Positions 17,842 through 26,255 are shown, counted from the stretch's first letter. The stretch is DNA of 52,299 nt from a bacterium (GCA_003577245.1 QEVS01000003.1:1-52299), one strand, 5' to 3'. Numbers and translations are program-made. Notes: generated by a model from the letters alone, not told the origin.

Positions 17842-19722
17842 ATGGCCGATGGCAGTGGTGCCGTTGAAAAAGGCTTCAACGGCAAGATGCTCAATGTTAA
17901 CCTCACAACCGGCGAGATCACGGTCGAAAACCCGCCCGAGGACCTTTACCGCCAGTACCTGGGCGGCTACGGCATCGGCGCCCGCATGCTCTGGGACCGT
18001 GTGCCCGCGGGCGCCAACCCCCTTGGGCCCGAAAACATGCTCGGCATCTTCCCGGGGCTCCTCACGGGCACGCCGCTCTTTGGCCAGCGCTGGCAGGTAG
18101 TCTGCAAGAGCCCCACCACGGGCGGCTGGGGCGATGCCAACTGCGGCGGCGACTTTGGTGGCCAGCTCAAGCTCTCGGGCTGGGACGGGATCATGTTCTT
18201 CGGAAAGTCGCCGAAGCCCGTCTACCTGCTTGTCGACAACGAACATGCCGAGCTTCGCGATGCGAGCGACCTCTGGGGCACCGGCGCCATCACCAGCGAA
18301 ACGCTGCTCAAGGAGCGCCACGGCAAGCGCGCCAGCATCGCCAACATCGGCCAGGCGGGCGAAACCCTCTCCTACCTCAGCGGCATTTGCAACGACCACG
18401 GCCGCCTTGCCGCCCGCTCCGGCGTGGGCGCGGTCATGGGCTCCAAGAACCTGAAGGCCATCGTCGCCCTTGCCGATCGCAAGATCATCGCCCAGACCGG
18501 CGATATCACGAAGATGGTCCGCACCAACCTGGATGAGTTCATCAAGCCCCTTCGCGATTTCTTCCACACCTTCGGCACCACCGGCATCACTTCGATGAGT
18601 GCCCTCAATGGCGACTCACCGGTCAAGAACTGGGGCGGAGTCGGTGTTGTCGACTTCCCCGCCGAGACCAGCGGTCAGATCGCCGGCGCCGTCATCAACA
18701 CGAAGATGGCCAAGAGCTATGGCTGCTGGCATTGCCCCATGGCCTGCGGGGCAGAGTCCGTCGAGTCCGGCAACCCTCAATACCCGTATCCCAAGCACAC
18801 CCACCGGCCAGAGTACGAGGCCATGGCCAGCTTCGGCACCATGAACCTCATCAACGACCCCGAGGCGCTCATCTACGCCAACCATCTCTGCAACGAATAC
18901 GGGCTCGATGTCATCGGCGCGGGCGTCACGGCCTCGTTCGCCATCGAGTGCTTCGAAGCCGGAATCCTCACCAAAGAAGATACCGATGGCCTCGTCCTCA
19001 GCTGGGGTGGCGCCTCGGCCATGCTCGAGTTGCTGAAGATGATCGGCGAGCGCCGCGGCATTGGCGATACCCTCGCCGATGGCGTCAAGGTCGCTGCCGA
19101 GAAGATCGGGCGCGGGTCGGAAAGGTTCGCCATGCACATCGGCGGCCAGGAGATCCCCATGCACGATCCCAAGCTGCAGCCCGAGTACCACACCACCTAC
19201 AAGCTCGACCCGACCCCCGCGCGCCATACCCTCTACGAGGCCAACAAGCGCTTCGGCAAGATCCCGCCCGCACCGGCCAACAACCGCGAGTACGCCAACC
19301 GCGGCGAACACCACAAGGGCGCCCTCGAATACATGCACATGGTCAACGCCGGCGGCATGTGCGAGTTCGTCATGATGGCCGCCAACACCGCCAACATCCC
19401 CACCTGGTTCAACGCCGTCACCGGCTGGGACACCGACGCCGACGAGGTGATGACCATCGGCGAGCGCATTGCCAACCTGCGCCTCGCCTACGAGATCCGC
19501 GAGGGTGGCAACCCCCGCAAGCGGCACGTTCCCTCACGCGTCACCGGGCATTCAAGCGAAGGCACCCATGCCGGCCCTCTCGAAGGCGTCAAGCTCGATA
19601 CCGAGCTCCTCGAGACCGACTTCCTCAAGGCCTGCGACTGGGACGTGGAGACCTGCAAGCCCTCGCGCGCCAAGCTCGAATCGCTCGGACTGGGCGACGT
19701 GGCGGCTGTCCTGCACGGGTAG
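17842..19722 (+). CDS. Tungsten-containing aldehyde:ferredoxin oxidoreductase
   Basis: Enzymes of this family oxidise aldehydes to acids with ferredoxin, using a tungsten bis-pterin cofactor and one 4Fe-4S cluster. The 626-residue protein has the N-terminal pterin-binding fold with LGGYGIGARMLWDRVP. The cluster cysteines are Cys295, Cys298 and Cys302 (CWHCPMAC), with the fourth at Cys507 (GGMCEF). The pterin loop YGLD lies near 353-356. An in-frame TTG lies 9 bases upstream, but the AGGAG at 17828-17832 is spaced correctly only for the ATG. No ferredoxin or molybdopterin gene is adjacent. The substrate cannot be read from sequence. Confidence 0.93.
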   Translation: MADGSGAVEKGFNGKMLNVNLTTGEITVENPPEDLYRQYLGGYGIGARMLWDRVPAGANPLGPENMLGIFPGLLTGTPLFGQRWQVVCKSPTTGGWGDANCGGDFGGQLKLSGWDGIMFFGKSPKPVYLLVDNEHAELRDASDLWGTGAITSETLLKERHGKRASIANIGQAGETLSYLSGICNDHGRLAARSGVGAVMGSKNLKAIVALADRKIIAQTGDITKMVRTNLDEFIKPLRDFFHTFGTTGITSMSALNGDSPVKNWGGVGVVDFPAETSGQIAGAVINTKMAKSYGCWHCPMACGAESVESGNPQYPYPKHTHRPEYEAMASFGTMNLINDPEALIYANHLCNEYGLDVIGAGVTASFAIECFEAGILTKEDTDGLVLSWGGASAMLELLKMIGERRGIGDTLADGVKVAAEKIGRGSERFAMHIGGQEIPMHDPKLQPEYHTTYKLDPTPARHTLYEANKRFGKIPPAPANNREYANRGEHHKGALEYMHMVNAGGMCEFVMMAANTANIPTWFNAVTGWDTDADEVMTIGERIANLRLAYEIREGGNPRKRHVPSRVTGHSSEGTHAGPLEGVKLDTELLETDFLKACDWDVETCKPSRAKLESLGLGDVAAVLHG

Positions 19723-19790
19723 CCCGTCGCCCGGCCATCGTCACGGTCATAGGGCCAGGTGGATAGGAAGGCTGCACCCCTTGCCCTTGG

Positions 19791-20231
19791 TTACCCCTGC
19801 TCGATGCGGAACACGGGGCTTCGTGGCGCCACCCGCGCTATCTCCTCGTCCGTTGGCTTCTTGCTGACGCCGAAGTGGCTCGCGGTCACTCCCGCCCAGC
19901 GGTCGAGGTAGGCTTTCAGGATCGGAGCCTTCTCCCCGTCCGGCACCTCACTGGCGCGGATGGCCTCTCTCTTGCGCCCGAGGCGCAGCTCGCCTTCGCC
20001 TGCCGCGCGAATGTTCCGTACCCAGTGCGTCTCGCCCCTTGGCGCCACCAGGTACCGCTGGCCGTTGAAGGTAAGCGGGTTGACGGGCGTGGTTCGCTGC
20101 CGTCCGCTCTGGCGTCCTCGCACGGAAAGCATGTGAGCCCCGCCCAGGCTGATGCCCCTCCGGGCCGCGAGCGAAATAATCCCGTTGACAAGCCGGCTCA
20201 TTAGCCAGCCCGGACGCTTGTACTCGGCCAT
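19791..20231 (-). CDS. Ddn-like F420/flavin-dependent oxidoreductase
   Basis: This 146-residue protein of the nitroreductase/deazaflavin-dependent (Ddn) family has a small split-barrel fold. Family elements are LSVRGRQSGRQRTTPVNPL and RYLVAPRGETHWVRNIRAAG, where the Arg-rich and GxxxWxxN segments shape the cofactor pocket. Members in Mycobacteria and Chloroflexota reduce quinones or nitro-compounds with F420H2; the substrate here is unknown. It is transcribed toward the AOR gene and stands alone. Confidence 0.82.
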   Translation of the reverse strand: MAEYKRPGWLMSRLVNGIISLAARRGISLGGAHMLSVRGRQSGRQRTTPVNPLTFNGQRYLVAPRGETHWVRNIRAAGEGELRLGRKREAIRASEVPDGEKAPILKAYLDRWAGVTASHFGVSKKPTDEEIARVAPRSPVFRIEQG

Positions 20232-20322
20232 TGCTTTGCCCTCGCCGTTTCTCTGCGCATCACACTATTCCCCTGGCCGCATCCTTTCCAGCGTCGCGCA
20301 GGCGCTCATGCGCGCACCCCTC

Positions 20323-20328
20323 CATACT
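20323..20328 (+). promoter_or_regulatory. -10 hexamer, probable leaderless promoter
   Basis: CATACT lies exactly 6 bases before the ATG at 20335. Transcription would therefore start at or next to the A of the start codon. There is no Shine-Dalgarno sequence. I see no good -35. Confidence 0.45.
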
Positions 20329-20334
20329 TGTGCA

Positions 20335-20823
20335 ATGGAAGTCCATGTCCGCATCGCCGTTCCGGGTGATGCCGCCGTGCTCGCCCGTCTCCGCTACGAA
20401 TTCCGCGCCAGCATCGGCGACGCAGTAGAGCCCGAGACCCTCTTTCTCCAACGTTGCGTCCCCTGGATGGAGGAGCGCCTCTGCCCGGGCTCTGCCTGGA
20501 CCTGCTGGGTGGCCGAGACTCGCGGCGGTGTCGCCGGCAACCTCTGGCTCCAGGTCATCGAGAAGCTCCCCAACCCGGGTCCTGAGCTCGAAGCCCACGC
20601 CTACATCACCAGCGTCTACGTGCGCCCTGCCGCCCGCGGGACACGCGTCGGCGAGAAGCTGCTTGCCGCTGCCATGGACTGGTGCCGCGCCCACGAAATC
20701 GATTCGGCCATCCTCTGGCCCACGGCGCGCAGCCGTACCCTCTACGCCCGCGCCGGGTTCTCCGTGGCCGGCGACATCATGGAGGCCGTAATCCACCCCG
20801 GCCGCGCCCTCGACCACGGCTGA
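20335..20823 (+). CDS. GNAT family N-acetyltransferase
   Basis: This 162-residue acetyl-CoA-dependent transferase of unknown substrate begins MEVHVRIAVPGDAAVLARLR. The acetyl-CoA signature is ITSVYVRPAARGTRVGEKLL, an R-x-x-x-R/G-V-G form of motif A. It is followed by SRTLYARAGFSVAGDIMEAV near the C-terminus, the usual motif B. The frame is open for 61 more codons upstream, but a -10 hexamer 6 bases before this ATG and the family N-terminus argue for this start. Confidence 0.85.
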   Translation: MEVHVRIAVPGDAAVLARLRYEFRASIGDAVEPETLFLQRCVPWMEERLCPGSAWTCWVAETRGGVAGNLWLQVIEKLPNPGPELEAHAYITSVYVRPAARGTRVGEKLLAAAMDWCRAHEIDSAILWPTARSRTLYARAGFSVAGDIMEAVIHPGRALDHG

Positions 20824-20844
20824 ACGCTCCCGGCTTCGCCGCAC

Positions 20845-20850
20845 TATAGT
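20845..20850 (+). promoter_or_regulatory. -10 element for the alkylsulfatase-like gene
   Basis: TATAGT lies 28 bases before the ATG at 20879, and a GGAGG ribosome binding site sits at 20865-20869. This is a conventional short-leader arrangement, in contrast to the leaderless gene just upstream. No convincing -35 is visible. Confidence 0.5.
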
Positions 20851-20878
20851 TGGGGAAACCCAATGGAGGCCCCCAACC

Positions 20879-22162
20879 ATGACCGATGTTCGCGAGCTTG
20901 CCGATCAGCTCTGGAGGGGGACCGCCGATGTCGCCGAGCACCATCCGCTCCTGGTAAGGGTCCCGGAAGGCCAGGAGATCGCCCCGGGGGTCCTCTTCTA
21001 CAAGGGAATCGCCAGCGCCAACACCATCGATACGGGCGATGGGCTCGTCATGCTCGATACCGGCGCCATCGTCGATACCGCCGCCCTCTTCGATGCCGTT
21101 CGCCGCTGGCGGCCCGATACGCGTCTCGCGGCCGCGGTCTTTTCCCACCATCACGTCGACCATGTCTTTGGCGTTGGCCCTTTCGAGCGCGAGGCCGAGG
21201 AGAAACGCTGGCCCCGTCCGCTCGTCTACGCCCACGCCGGCGTCTCGCCGGCATTCGACCGCTACAAGAAGACCATAGGCTGGAACACGGCCATCAACAT
21301 CCGCCAGTTCGCCCTGCCCCTGGAACGTTTCCGCTGGCAAGAGAACTACCGTTACCCCGATATCCACTACCACGACCGCATGACTGTCCGCGCCGGGGAG
21401 ATCACCCTGGAGCTCAACCACGGCCTCGGCGAGACCGATGACGCCACCTGGACGTGGATCCCCGAACGCAAGATCCTCGCTCCTGGCGACCTTTTCATCT
21501 GGGCCACCCCTAACGCCGGCAATCCGCAAAAGGTCCAGCGTTACGTTGGCGAATGGGCTGCCGCCCTTCGCAGGATGGCCGCACTCGGCGCCGAGCTCAT
21601 GGTCCCCGGGCACGGCCTGCCCATCTTTGGCGCCGCGCGCATCCAGCAGGCCCTCACCGACACGGCCGACCTGCTCGACTCGCTCGAATCGCAGGTGCTC
21701 GCCTTCATGAACGCCGGGGCGCCACTGGACCGCATCCTCCACGAGGTCGAAATACCGCAACATCTGCTCGACAAGCCCTATCTGCGGCCGGTCTACGACC
21801 ATCCCCAGTTCATTCTCCGGAACGTCTGGCGGCTCTACGGGGGCTGGTGGGATGGCGAGTTCGATTCCATGCTCCCCGCTCCACGCGCCGAGCAGGCGCG
21901 CGAATGGGTCGCCCTCGCCGGCGGGCTCGATGCCGTTCTCGAACGCGCGGCAGCACTCCGGTCCGAAGGAAACCTGCGACTCGCCTGTCACCTGGTCGAG
22001 TTCGCCGTCCTCGCCGAGCCCGGCTCGCGGGAGGCCCATGCGCTCCGCAGCGAAGTCTACGACGCCCGCGCAAAGCTGGAACCTTCGTCCATCGCGCGCA
22101 ACATCCTCAACCATGCCGCCCTTGCCAGCGCGCAGGGAAAGCGGGACCTGGCAGGCTCGTAG
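20879..22162 (+). CDS. Metallo-beta-lactamase-fold hydrolase, alkylsulfatase-like
   Basis: This 427-residue protein has an N-terminal metallo-beta-lactamase domain. The zinc motif is HHHVDH at 90-95, and further His/Asp sites follow in HGLGETDDATW, APGDLF and VPGHG. The C-terminal part, with NVWRLYGGWWDGEFDSMLP near residue 315, matches the dimerisation domain of alkylsulfatases (SdsA1/BDS1 class). The likely reaction is hydrolysis of an alkyl sulfate or related ester. I see no signal peptide, so it is probably cytoplasmic. The substrate is not determinable here. Confidence 0.85.
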   Translation: MTDVRELADQLWRGTADVAEHHPLLVRVPEGQEIAPGVLFYKGIASANTIDTGDGLVMLDTGAIVDTAALFDAVRRWRPDTRLAAAVFSHHHVDHVFGVGPFEREAEEKRWPRPLVYAHAGVSPAFDRYKKTIGWNTAINIRQFALPLERFRWQENYRYPDIHYHDRMTVRAGEITLELNHGLGETDDATWTWIPERKILAPGDLFIWATPNAGNPQKVQRYVGEWAAALRRMAALGAELMVPGHGLPIFGAARIQQALTDTADLLDSLESQVLAFMNAGAPLDRILHEVEIPQHLLDKPYLRPVYDHPQFILRNVWRLYGGWWDGEFDSMLPAPRAEQAREWVALAGGLDAVLERAAALRSEGNLRLACHLVEFAVLAEPGSREAHALRSEVYDARAKLEPSSIARNILNHAALASAQGKRDLAGS

Positions 22163-22229
22163 AAGCTTCCTCGTGACTCGCTTCACATACTTTTCACGGG
22201 CAATCCGCAGAGCCAGCGGGGACCCGCGC

Positions 22230-22235
22230 TATACT
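22230..22235 (+). promoter_or_regulatory. -10 element for the OmpR-family regulator
   Basis: TATACT ends one base before an in-frame GTG (22237), so that GTG would lie upstream of the transcript start. This supports the TTG at 22267, which has an AAGGGAG site 10 bases upstream, as the real start. No clear -35 was found at the right distance. Confidence 0.55.
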
Positions 22236-22266
22236 GGTGCCACGATCAGAAGGGAGCACCGGCCGC

Positions 22267-22944
22267 TTGCGCTCACTCTGCCTGGTCACCCGCCACCCGG
22301 ATACGGCCCGGATTGTCCGGCCGCTTGAGCACGCGGGTTTCAGCGTCTCGCAGGCAATCCCCGAAGACCTCGCCGGCGACGGCACCACTCCGCCCGCCAA
22401 CGTAATCATCCTCGACTTCCGCGATGTGCCTGCAGCGGCGGTTTCGGCCCTGGCTCGCGCATTTGGCGAAGCCGCCGTGATCTTTGCTCTCGTTCCCGAT
22501 GAGCAGCTCGACCGTGTGGCTCCCGATACCCCCGTTGATGACTTCGCGCTCCTTTCCGCACAGCCAGCCGAGCTCGCGCGGCGCGTGGAGCGGGCCTTCT
22601 GGCGCCGCCACGGCGTTGACAGCGAGAACTTCGTGCGGTGCGGCGCCCTGAGCATCGACCTCTCCAACTACCGCGTCACAGTCGATGGCGAGACCATCGT
22701 CCTCACCTTCAAGGAGTACGAGCTCCTCCGCTTCCTTGCCATGAACGGCGGTCGCGTCTTCACGCGCGAACAGCTGCTCAACCGTGTGTGGGGCTATGAC
22801 TACTTCGGCGGCGCCCGCACCGTCGATGTCCACATTCGCCGCATCCGCGCCAAGATCGAGATCCACGGTCACGCCTTCATCGAAACCGTGCGCAACGTCG
22901 GCTACCGGCTCTCTCCCGACGCCCGCCCCGAACCCGCCGGCTAG
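22267..22944 (+). CDS. OmpR/PhoB-family response regulator with atypical receiver
   Basis: This 225-residue transcription factor has a C-terminal winged helix (about 125-220): TFKEYELLRFLAMNGGRVFT, REQLLNRVWGYDYFGGARTV and the recognition region VHIRRIRAKI. The N-terminal receiver-like domain keeps an Asp after IIL (NVIILDFRD). It lacks the N-terminal acidic pair (SLCLVTRHPD instead of the usual DD) and the Lys of the switch region. It may therefore not be phosphorylated in the ordinary way, as with GlnR-type orphan regulators. No sensor kinase is adjacent. The start is TTG with an AAGGGAG site. Confidence 0.85.
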   Translation: MRSLCLVTRHPDTARIVRPLEHAGFSVSQAIPEDLAGDGTTPPANVIILDFRDVPAAAVSALARAFGEAAVIFALVPDEQLDRVAPDTPVDDFALLSAQPAELARRVERAFWRRHGVDSENFVRCGALSIDLSNYRVTVDGETIVLTFKEYELLRFLAMNGGRVFTREQLLNRVWGYDYFGGARTVDVHIRRIRAKIEIHGHAFIETVRNVGYRLSPDARPEPAG

Positions 22945-22970
22945 GCTGGCCCCGGCACCGTTCGGCAACG

Positions 22971-23003
22971 AAAAGAAAAGAGCCCGGCCAAGCGGCCGAG
23001 CCC
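22971..23003 (-). terminator. Intrinsic terminator of rplJ-rplL
   Basis: Reading the minus strand, a stem of at least 10 bp including G-T pairs (GGGCTCGGCC with GGCCGGGCTC) closes a GCTT loop. It is followed by TTTTCTTTTC. It lies 27 bases after the rplL stop. On the plus strand the U-run is too short for it to serve the convergent regulator gene well. Confidence 0.85.
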
Positions 23004-23029
23004 TTCAATGCGCCAGGATTGTGCGGGAC

Positions 23030-23422
23030 TTACTCGATTTCGACGGTGGCGCCGGCCTCGGTGAGCTTTGCCTTCACCGACTCTGCTTCGTCCTTGGTGA
23101 CGCCTTCCTTCACCTTGGTGGGAGCGGCTTCCACCAGGTCCTTCGCTTCCTTCAGCCCGAGGCCGCTGACAACTTCCCGGATCGCCTTGATGACGTTGAT
23201 CTTGTTGTCGCCGAACCCCTTGAGGACGACGTTGAATTCCGTCTTCTCTTCCTCCGGCTCCGCGGCCGCCGCCGCTCCACCAGCCGCCGGGCCGGCGGCC
23301 ATCATCATAGGCGCCGCTGCCGTGATGCCGAACTCCTCTTCGATCGCCTTGTTCAGGTCGCGAAGCTCCAGGAGGGTCATCCCCTTGATGAGTTCGAGCG
23401 CTTCTTCAATCTTCGTTGCCAT
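23030..23422 (-). CDS. rplL: 50S ribosomal protein L7/L12
   Basis: This 130-residue stalk protein recruits translational GTPases. The N-terminal dimer domain has [20 protein letters not shown]. It is followed by an Ala/Gly/Pro hinge with [14 protein letters not shown]. The C-terminal domain has [33 protein letters not shown] and the factor-binding [18 protein letters not shown]. It follows rplJ by 53 bases and is closed by a terminator. Confidence 0.98.
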   Translation of the reverse strand: MATKIEEALELIKGMTLLELRDLNKAIEEEFGITAAAPMMMAAGPAAGGAAAAAEPEEEKTEFNVVLKGFGDNKINVIKAIREVVSGLGLKEAKDLVEAAPTKVKEGVTKDEAESVKAKLTEAGATVEIE

Positions 23423-23475
23423 TGCTTGTTCTCCGTTTGTTGTGTCGAGTTCTTGGTGCCGGGGGCGATGCCGGG

Positions 23476-24009
23476 TTACGCCGCGCCCTGTTCTTCGAGC
23501 TGGTTCGCGCGTGCCTCAACGAGGCCGGCGAAGTTGCGCATGCTCGCCTGTAGCAGCCCGGCGAGGTTGTAGAGCGGGCTCTGCAGCTTGCCCACCACAT
23601 CGGCGATCAACTGCTCGCGCGATGGCAGCGTCGCAAGGCTCTCCACTCCTGCCCGGTCGAGCACCTGGCCTTCGAGCCAGCCGCCATGGATGGTCACGTT
23701 GAGGCGCTTGGCCCGCAGATGCTCGGTGAGCAGCTTCACGGGCGCTATGGGGTCGCCGAACCCGAAGGCGAGTACCGTCGGCCCCTCCATCAGTCTGCCC
23801 ATCTCCGGGCGTCCTGCACGCTCGGCCGCCATCATGGCCAGGGTGTTCTTGGCAACCTTCACTTCGACGTTCGCCGGGCGAAGCGCGCGGCGAAGCTCCG
23901 TGAGCTGGGCTACCGTGAGGCCGCGATAATCGGCGCTGATAGCGATCGAGGCCCGCTCCATGCGGTCCTTGATCTCGGCCAGCATCGCGACCTTTCGTGG
24001 GGTCGGCAT
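23476..24009 (-). CDS. rplJ: 50S ribosomal protein L10
   Basis: This 177-residue L10 is the stalk base that binds L7/L12 dimers. It begins with [20 protein letters not shown]. Family elements are [37 protein letters not shown] and the segment [19 protein letters not shown]. The C-terminal helix that carries the L12 dimers ends in [21 protein letters not shown] site precedes the ATG. It lies downstream of an L10-type leader and an attenuator-like hairpin. Confidence 0.97.
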   Translation of the reverse strand: MPTPRKVAMLAEIKDRMERASIAISADYRGLTVAQLTELRRALRPANVEVKVAKNTLAMMAAERAGRPEMGRLMEGPTVLAFGFGDPIAPVKLLTEHLRAKRLNVTIHGGWLEGQVLDRAGVESLATLPSREQLIADVVGKLQSPLYNLAGLLQASMRNFAGLVEARANQLEEQGAA

Positions 24010-24085
24010 AGGCGTTTCCCTCTTCGTCGTGGTGGGATGCTCCCGGGCATATGCCCCGCACCATCCCGTGTCCGGGCCGGTAAAC

Positions 24086-24112
24086 CAAAAATCCCTGCCA
24101 CCGGGGCAGGGA
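24086..24112 (-). terminator. Attenuator-type intrinsic terminator in the rplJ leader
   Basis: On the minus strand TCCCTGCC pairs with GGCAGGGA over 8 bp around a CCGGT loop and is followed by TTTTTGG. It lies inside the transcript, 76 bases before the rplJ start and after the L10-type leader. It can therefore act as a regulated attenuator rather than an end-of-operon terminator. Confidence 0.75.
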
Positions 24113-24235
24113 CACAGGAGGCGCCACGCGCGAACGCGGCCTCGTGCTCTGCCTCGGCAGGCGCCTCTCGGCTTATCCCTTCCGCCAGATGGCGGATCGC
24201 ACAGGGACCTGCGGTCTCCGGCTGTTCAGTTGTCG
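24113..24235 (-). promoter_or_regulatory. Ribosomal protein L10 leader (autoregulatory RNA)
   Basis: The transcript upstream of rplJ carries elements typical of L10 leaders. These are GGAGACCGCAGGTC (at 24206-24219), a hairpin TCCGCC-ATCT-GGCGGA (24181-24196), and the downstream CGCCTGCCGAGG, whose CCTGC can pair with the earlier GCAGG. In known cases L10(L12)4 binds this RNA and lowers its own expression. A second 8-bp pairing, GAGGCGCC (24160-24167) with GGCGCCTC (24118-24125), overlaps the CCTGC and could be the alternative state. The assignment is by eye; no covariance model was run. Confidence 0.72.
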
Positions 24236-24241
24236 ATGGAC

Positions 24242-24270
24242 AACGTACGACAGCATGCCCTTGCCGGCAA
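24242..24270 (-). promoter_or_regulatory. Promoter of rplJ-rplL
   Basis: On the minus strand TTGCCG (24265-24270) and TACGTT (24242-24247) are separated by exactly 17 bases, just downstream of the fucosidase gene. The predicted transcript start is near 24235, giving a leader of about 226 nt. Confidence 0.68.
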
Positions 24271-24277
24271 ACCGTCT

Positions 24278-25639
24278 CTAGATTTCCAGCTTAAGGCAGT
24301 GTGCCGGCGCCTCAGCAACTGCCGGGAAGTCCACCACTACCTCGCCCGCTGCTTCACGATGACTCAAGGCCCCATGGCCGATGAGCGTAACCCGGGTGAA
24401 GGGCGGCATCTCTGCCTTTGGAAAGCGCAAAGAGCCCGCCACCGGCGTGTCAAAGACCGTGGCGAACACGCTCCCCGTGCCACGCGTGAACCGCACCTGG
24501 CGAGCCGTTCCCGAGGCATCGGTTGCCCCGGTGGATGCGCGTTCCCACGGCCGTGTCCCGTAGACGGCCTCGCCGTTGGAGTTGAGCCACGCCCCCAGCG
24601 CCCTCAGCGGAACCTCGTGGAGCGGGTCCACGTCGCCATTCCCTTTTGGGCCGATGTTCAGGAGCAGGTTCCCGTTCTTCGCCACCGCATCGACGAACGA
24701 CTGGATCAACTCCCGCGGCGTGATGATGTTTGCCGGGTCCTCGTTTGCCACATACCCGAATGAGTGGCCGATTCCGCGGGTTGCCTCCCACTTCTGCGAA
24801 CGGACGTCGTTGTACTGCGTGTACTCGGGCGTCCGGAAGTCATGATGCAGCGCAAGCGGAAAGGTCTCCGTGCCGGGCTGGGCCCAGCGGTCGTTGACCA
24901 CCCCTTCCGGGTTTCTGTTGTAGAAGTCTGCAAACAGTTCAAGCAGCCCCGGACCGGCCGGGTAGGCGATGTCGTTCCAGAGCACGTCGGGCTCGTACCG
25001 CTCTATCAGTTCCCGGAAGTGGGCATCCGCGTACTGGCGGTACTCATCCCTCGCGGGGACGCTGGCAAACAGGTCCGCCACCCCGAGCATGGGCCGTGGC
25101 TCGAACGTCCAGTCGAGCCCGCCCGAGTAGTAGACGCCGAAACGCAGGCCACGCTCGCGGATCCCCCGGGCCAGCTCCCCCACCACGTCGCGGCGCGTGT
25201 GCCAGCCCGGCATGTGCGGGTTCTCGATGCCCGTTGGCCAGAGGGCGAAGCCGTCGTGGTGTTTGGTGACGAGCACCACGTACCTCGCACCGGCGGCCAC
25301 GATCAGGTCCAACAGCGGCTCCGGGTTCCATGCCTCGATCGAGGCCTCGAACGGTTCGCGGAAGGCCTCGAATGGGGCATCGCCATACACCTCCGCATGG
25401 TGCAGGGCCGTCTCGCTCCCCGGTATCTTCATCGCGTTCCAGTACCACTCGGCGTACGGGTTGTACTTCAGGAAGTCCGCCGGGTGCTCCCGAACAACAT
25501 CGATCAACGAGCCGGCCTGCGGTGCAAAGGCCGGTATCGAGGCCATCGTCCAGTGAATGAAGATGCCGAACTTCGCATCGTGGAACCATTGCGGCACCGT
25601 GTGCTCGCGCAGGCTCTCCACCGAAGGCTCAAACCCCAT
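24278..25639 (-). CDS. Alpha-L-fucosidase, glycoside hydrolase family 29
   Basis: GH29 enzymes remove terminal L-fucose with retention of configuration. The 453-residue protein has AKFGIFIHWTMASIPAF near residue 22, VTKHHDGFALWP at 125-135, and VYYSGGLDW. The nucleophile Asp is predicted at residue 223 in DVLWNDIAYP, and NGNLLLNIGPKGNG follows. The start is the ATG with a GAGGAG site; the frame is open 40 codons further upstream, but that part overlaps the phosphatase gene and lacks similarity. No signal peptide is visible, so it is probably intracellular. It follows a histidine phosphatase by 10 bases. Confidence 0.9.
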   Translation of the reverse strand: MGFEPSVESLREHTVPQWFHDAKFGIFIHWTMASIPAFAPQAGSLIDVVREHPADFLKYNPYAEWYWNAMKIPGSETALHHAEVYGDAPFEAFREPFEASIEAWNPEPLLDLIVAAGARYVVLVTKHHDGFALWPTGIENPHMPGWHTRRDVVGELARGIRERGLRFGVYYSGGLDWTFEPRPMLGVADLFASVPARDEYRQYADAHFRELIERYEPDVLWNDIAYPAGPGLLELFADFYNRNPEGVVNDRWAQPGTETFPLALHHDFRTPEYTQYNDVRSQKWEATRGIGHSFGYVANEDPANIITPRELIQSFVDAVAKNGNLLLNIGPKGNGDVDPLHEVPLRALGAWLNSNGEAVYGTRPWERASTGATDASGTARQVRFTRGTGSVFATVFDTPVAGSLRFPKAEMPPFTRVTLIGHGALSHREAAGEVVVDFPAVAEAPAHCLKLEI

Positions 25640-25649
25640 CTGATTCTCC

Positions 25650-26255
25650 TCAGGCCGGCCCACCGGGCAGTGCCGTTCGCACACCGGTAACCATGTCTTC
25701 GTGCAGGTGTGGTGTGGTTGCCCCGGCCACCAGGGAGAGCCCGAGACGTCCCGCCTCAAGGATGGTGATGGAGCAGTTCGCCACCGGCATCGGCACCACC
25801 CGGTCGTCGCTCAGCGCCAGCCCGAGGGCCACCCCGATTGCTATGTAATGAGTGACCACCACCACGTCGTGCCCGGATGCCGTACCGCCAATGCCGAGTT
25901 CGATGAGCGTCCTCACCACCCGTTTCCGCCACTCCAGGAGAGGCTCGGGCTGGCCTGTCCACCGCCCGGCCATAAAAGGCCCAATCATCGCCTTCCGCTC
26001 GTCCGCGCCCATTGCCGGGTCGAAAACCTCCGCCACCTCTTCCCGAAGCTCGGGCGCCAGGCCCAATGCCTCCGCCAGCGGCTGCGCCGTCTCCCGCGTG
26101 CGGCGAAGCGGCGAGACCACCAGCCTCCCTACGTTCGATCCGCGCAGGAACTCCGCCGTCGTCTCTGCCTGCTTCTGCCCAACCGGGTCCAGGCCGGGGT
26201 CAAGGTCATCCACGCCCGCCGACGCCAGCCCGTGCCTGATCAGGATCAGTGGCAT
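25650..26255 (-). CDS. Histidine phosphatase superfamily protein
   Basis: This 201-residue phosphoglycerate mutase-like phosphatase has the catalytic motif LILIRHGLAS at the N-terminus. The second half of the active site is VVVVTHYIAIGVAL. VSPLRRTRETAQPLAEAL is the typical phosphate-binding arginine region. The substrate cannot be inferred; relatives act on phosphosugars, nucleotides or phosphohistidine. It lies between a CoA-lyase-like gene and a fucosidase on the same strand. Confidence 0.85.
   Translation of the reverse strand: MPLILIRHGLASAGVDDLDPGLDPVGQKQAETTAEFLRGSNVGRLVVSPLRRTRETAQPLAEALGLAPELREEVAEVFDPAMGADERKAMIGPFMAGRWTGQPEPLLEWRKRVVRTLIELGIGGTASGHDVVVVTHYIAIGVALGLALSDDRVVPMPVANCSITILEAGRLGLSLVAGATTPHLHEDMVTGVRTALPGGPA

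Noticed and set aside
22182..22191. TTCACA and CATACT near the alkylsulfatase-like gene end
   Set aside because: They overlap each other and cannot be a -35/-10 pair; the TATACT at 22230 is better placed.
25640..25759. N-terminal extension of the fucosidase frame, possibly a signal peptide
   Set aside because: It contains no hydrophobic core and overlaps the phosphatase gene. The downstream ATG has a good RBS.
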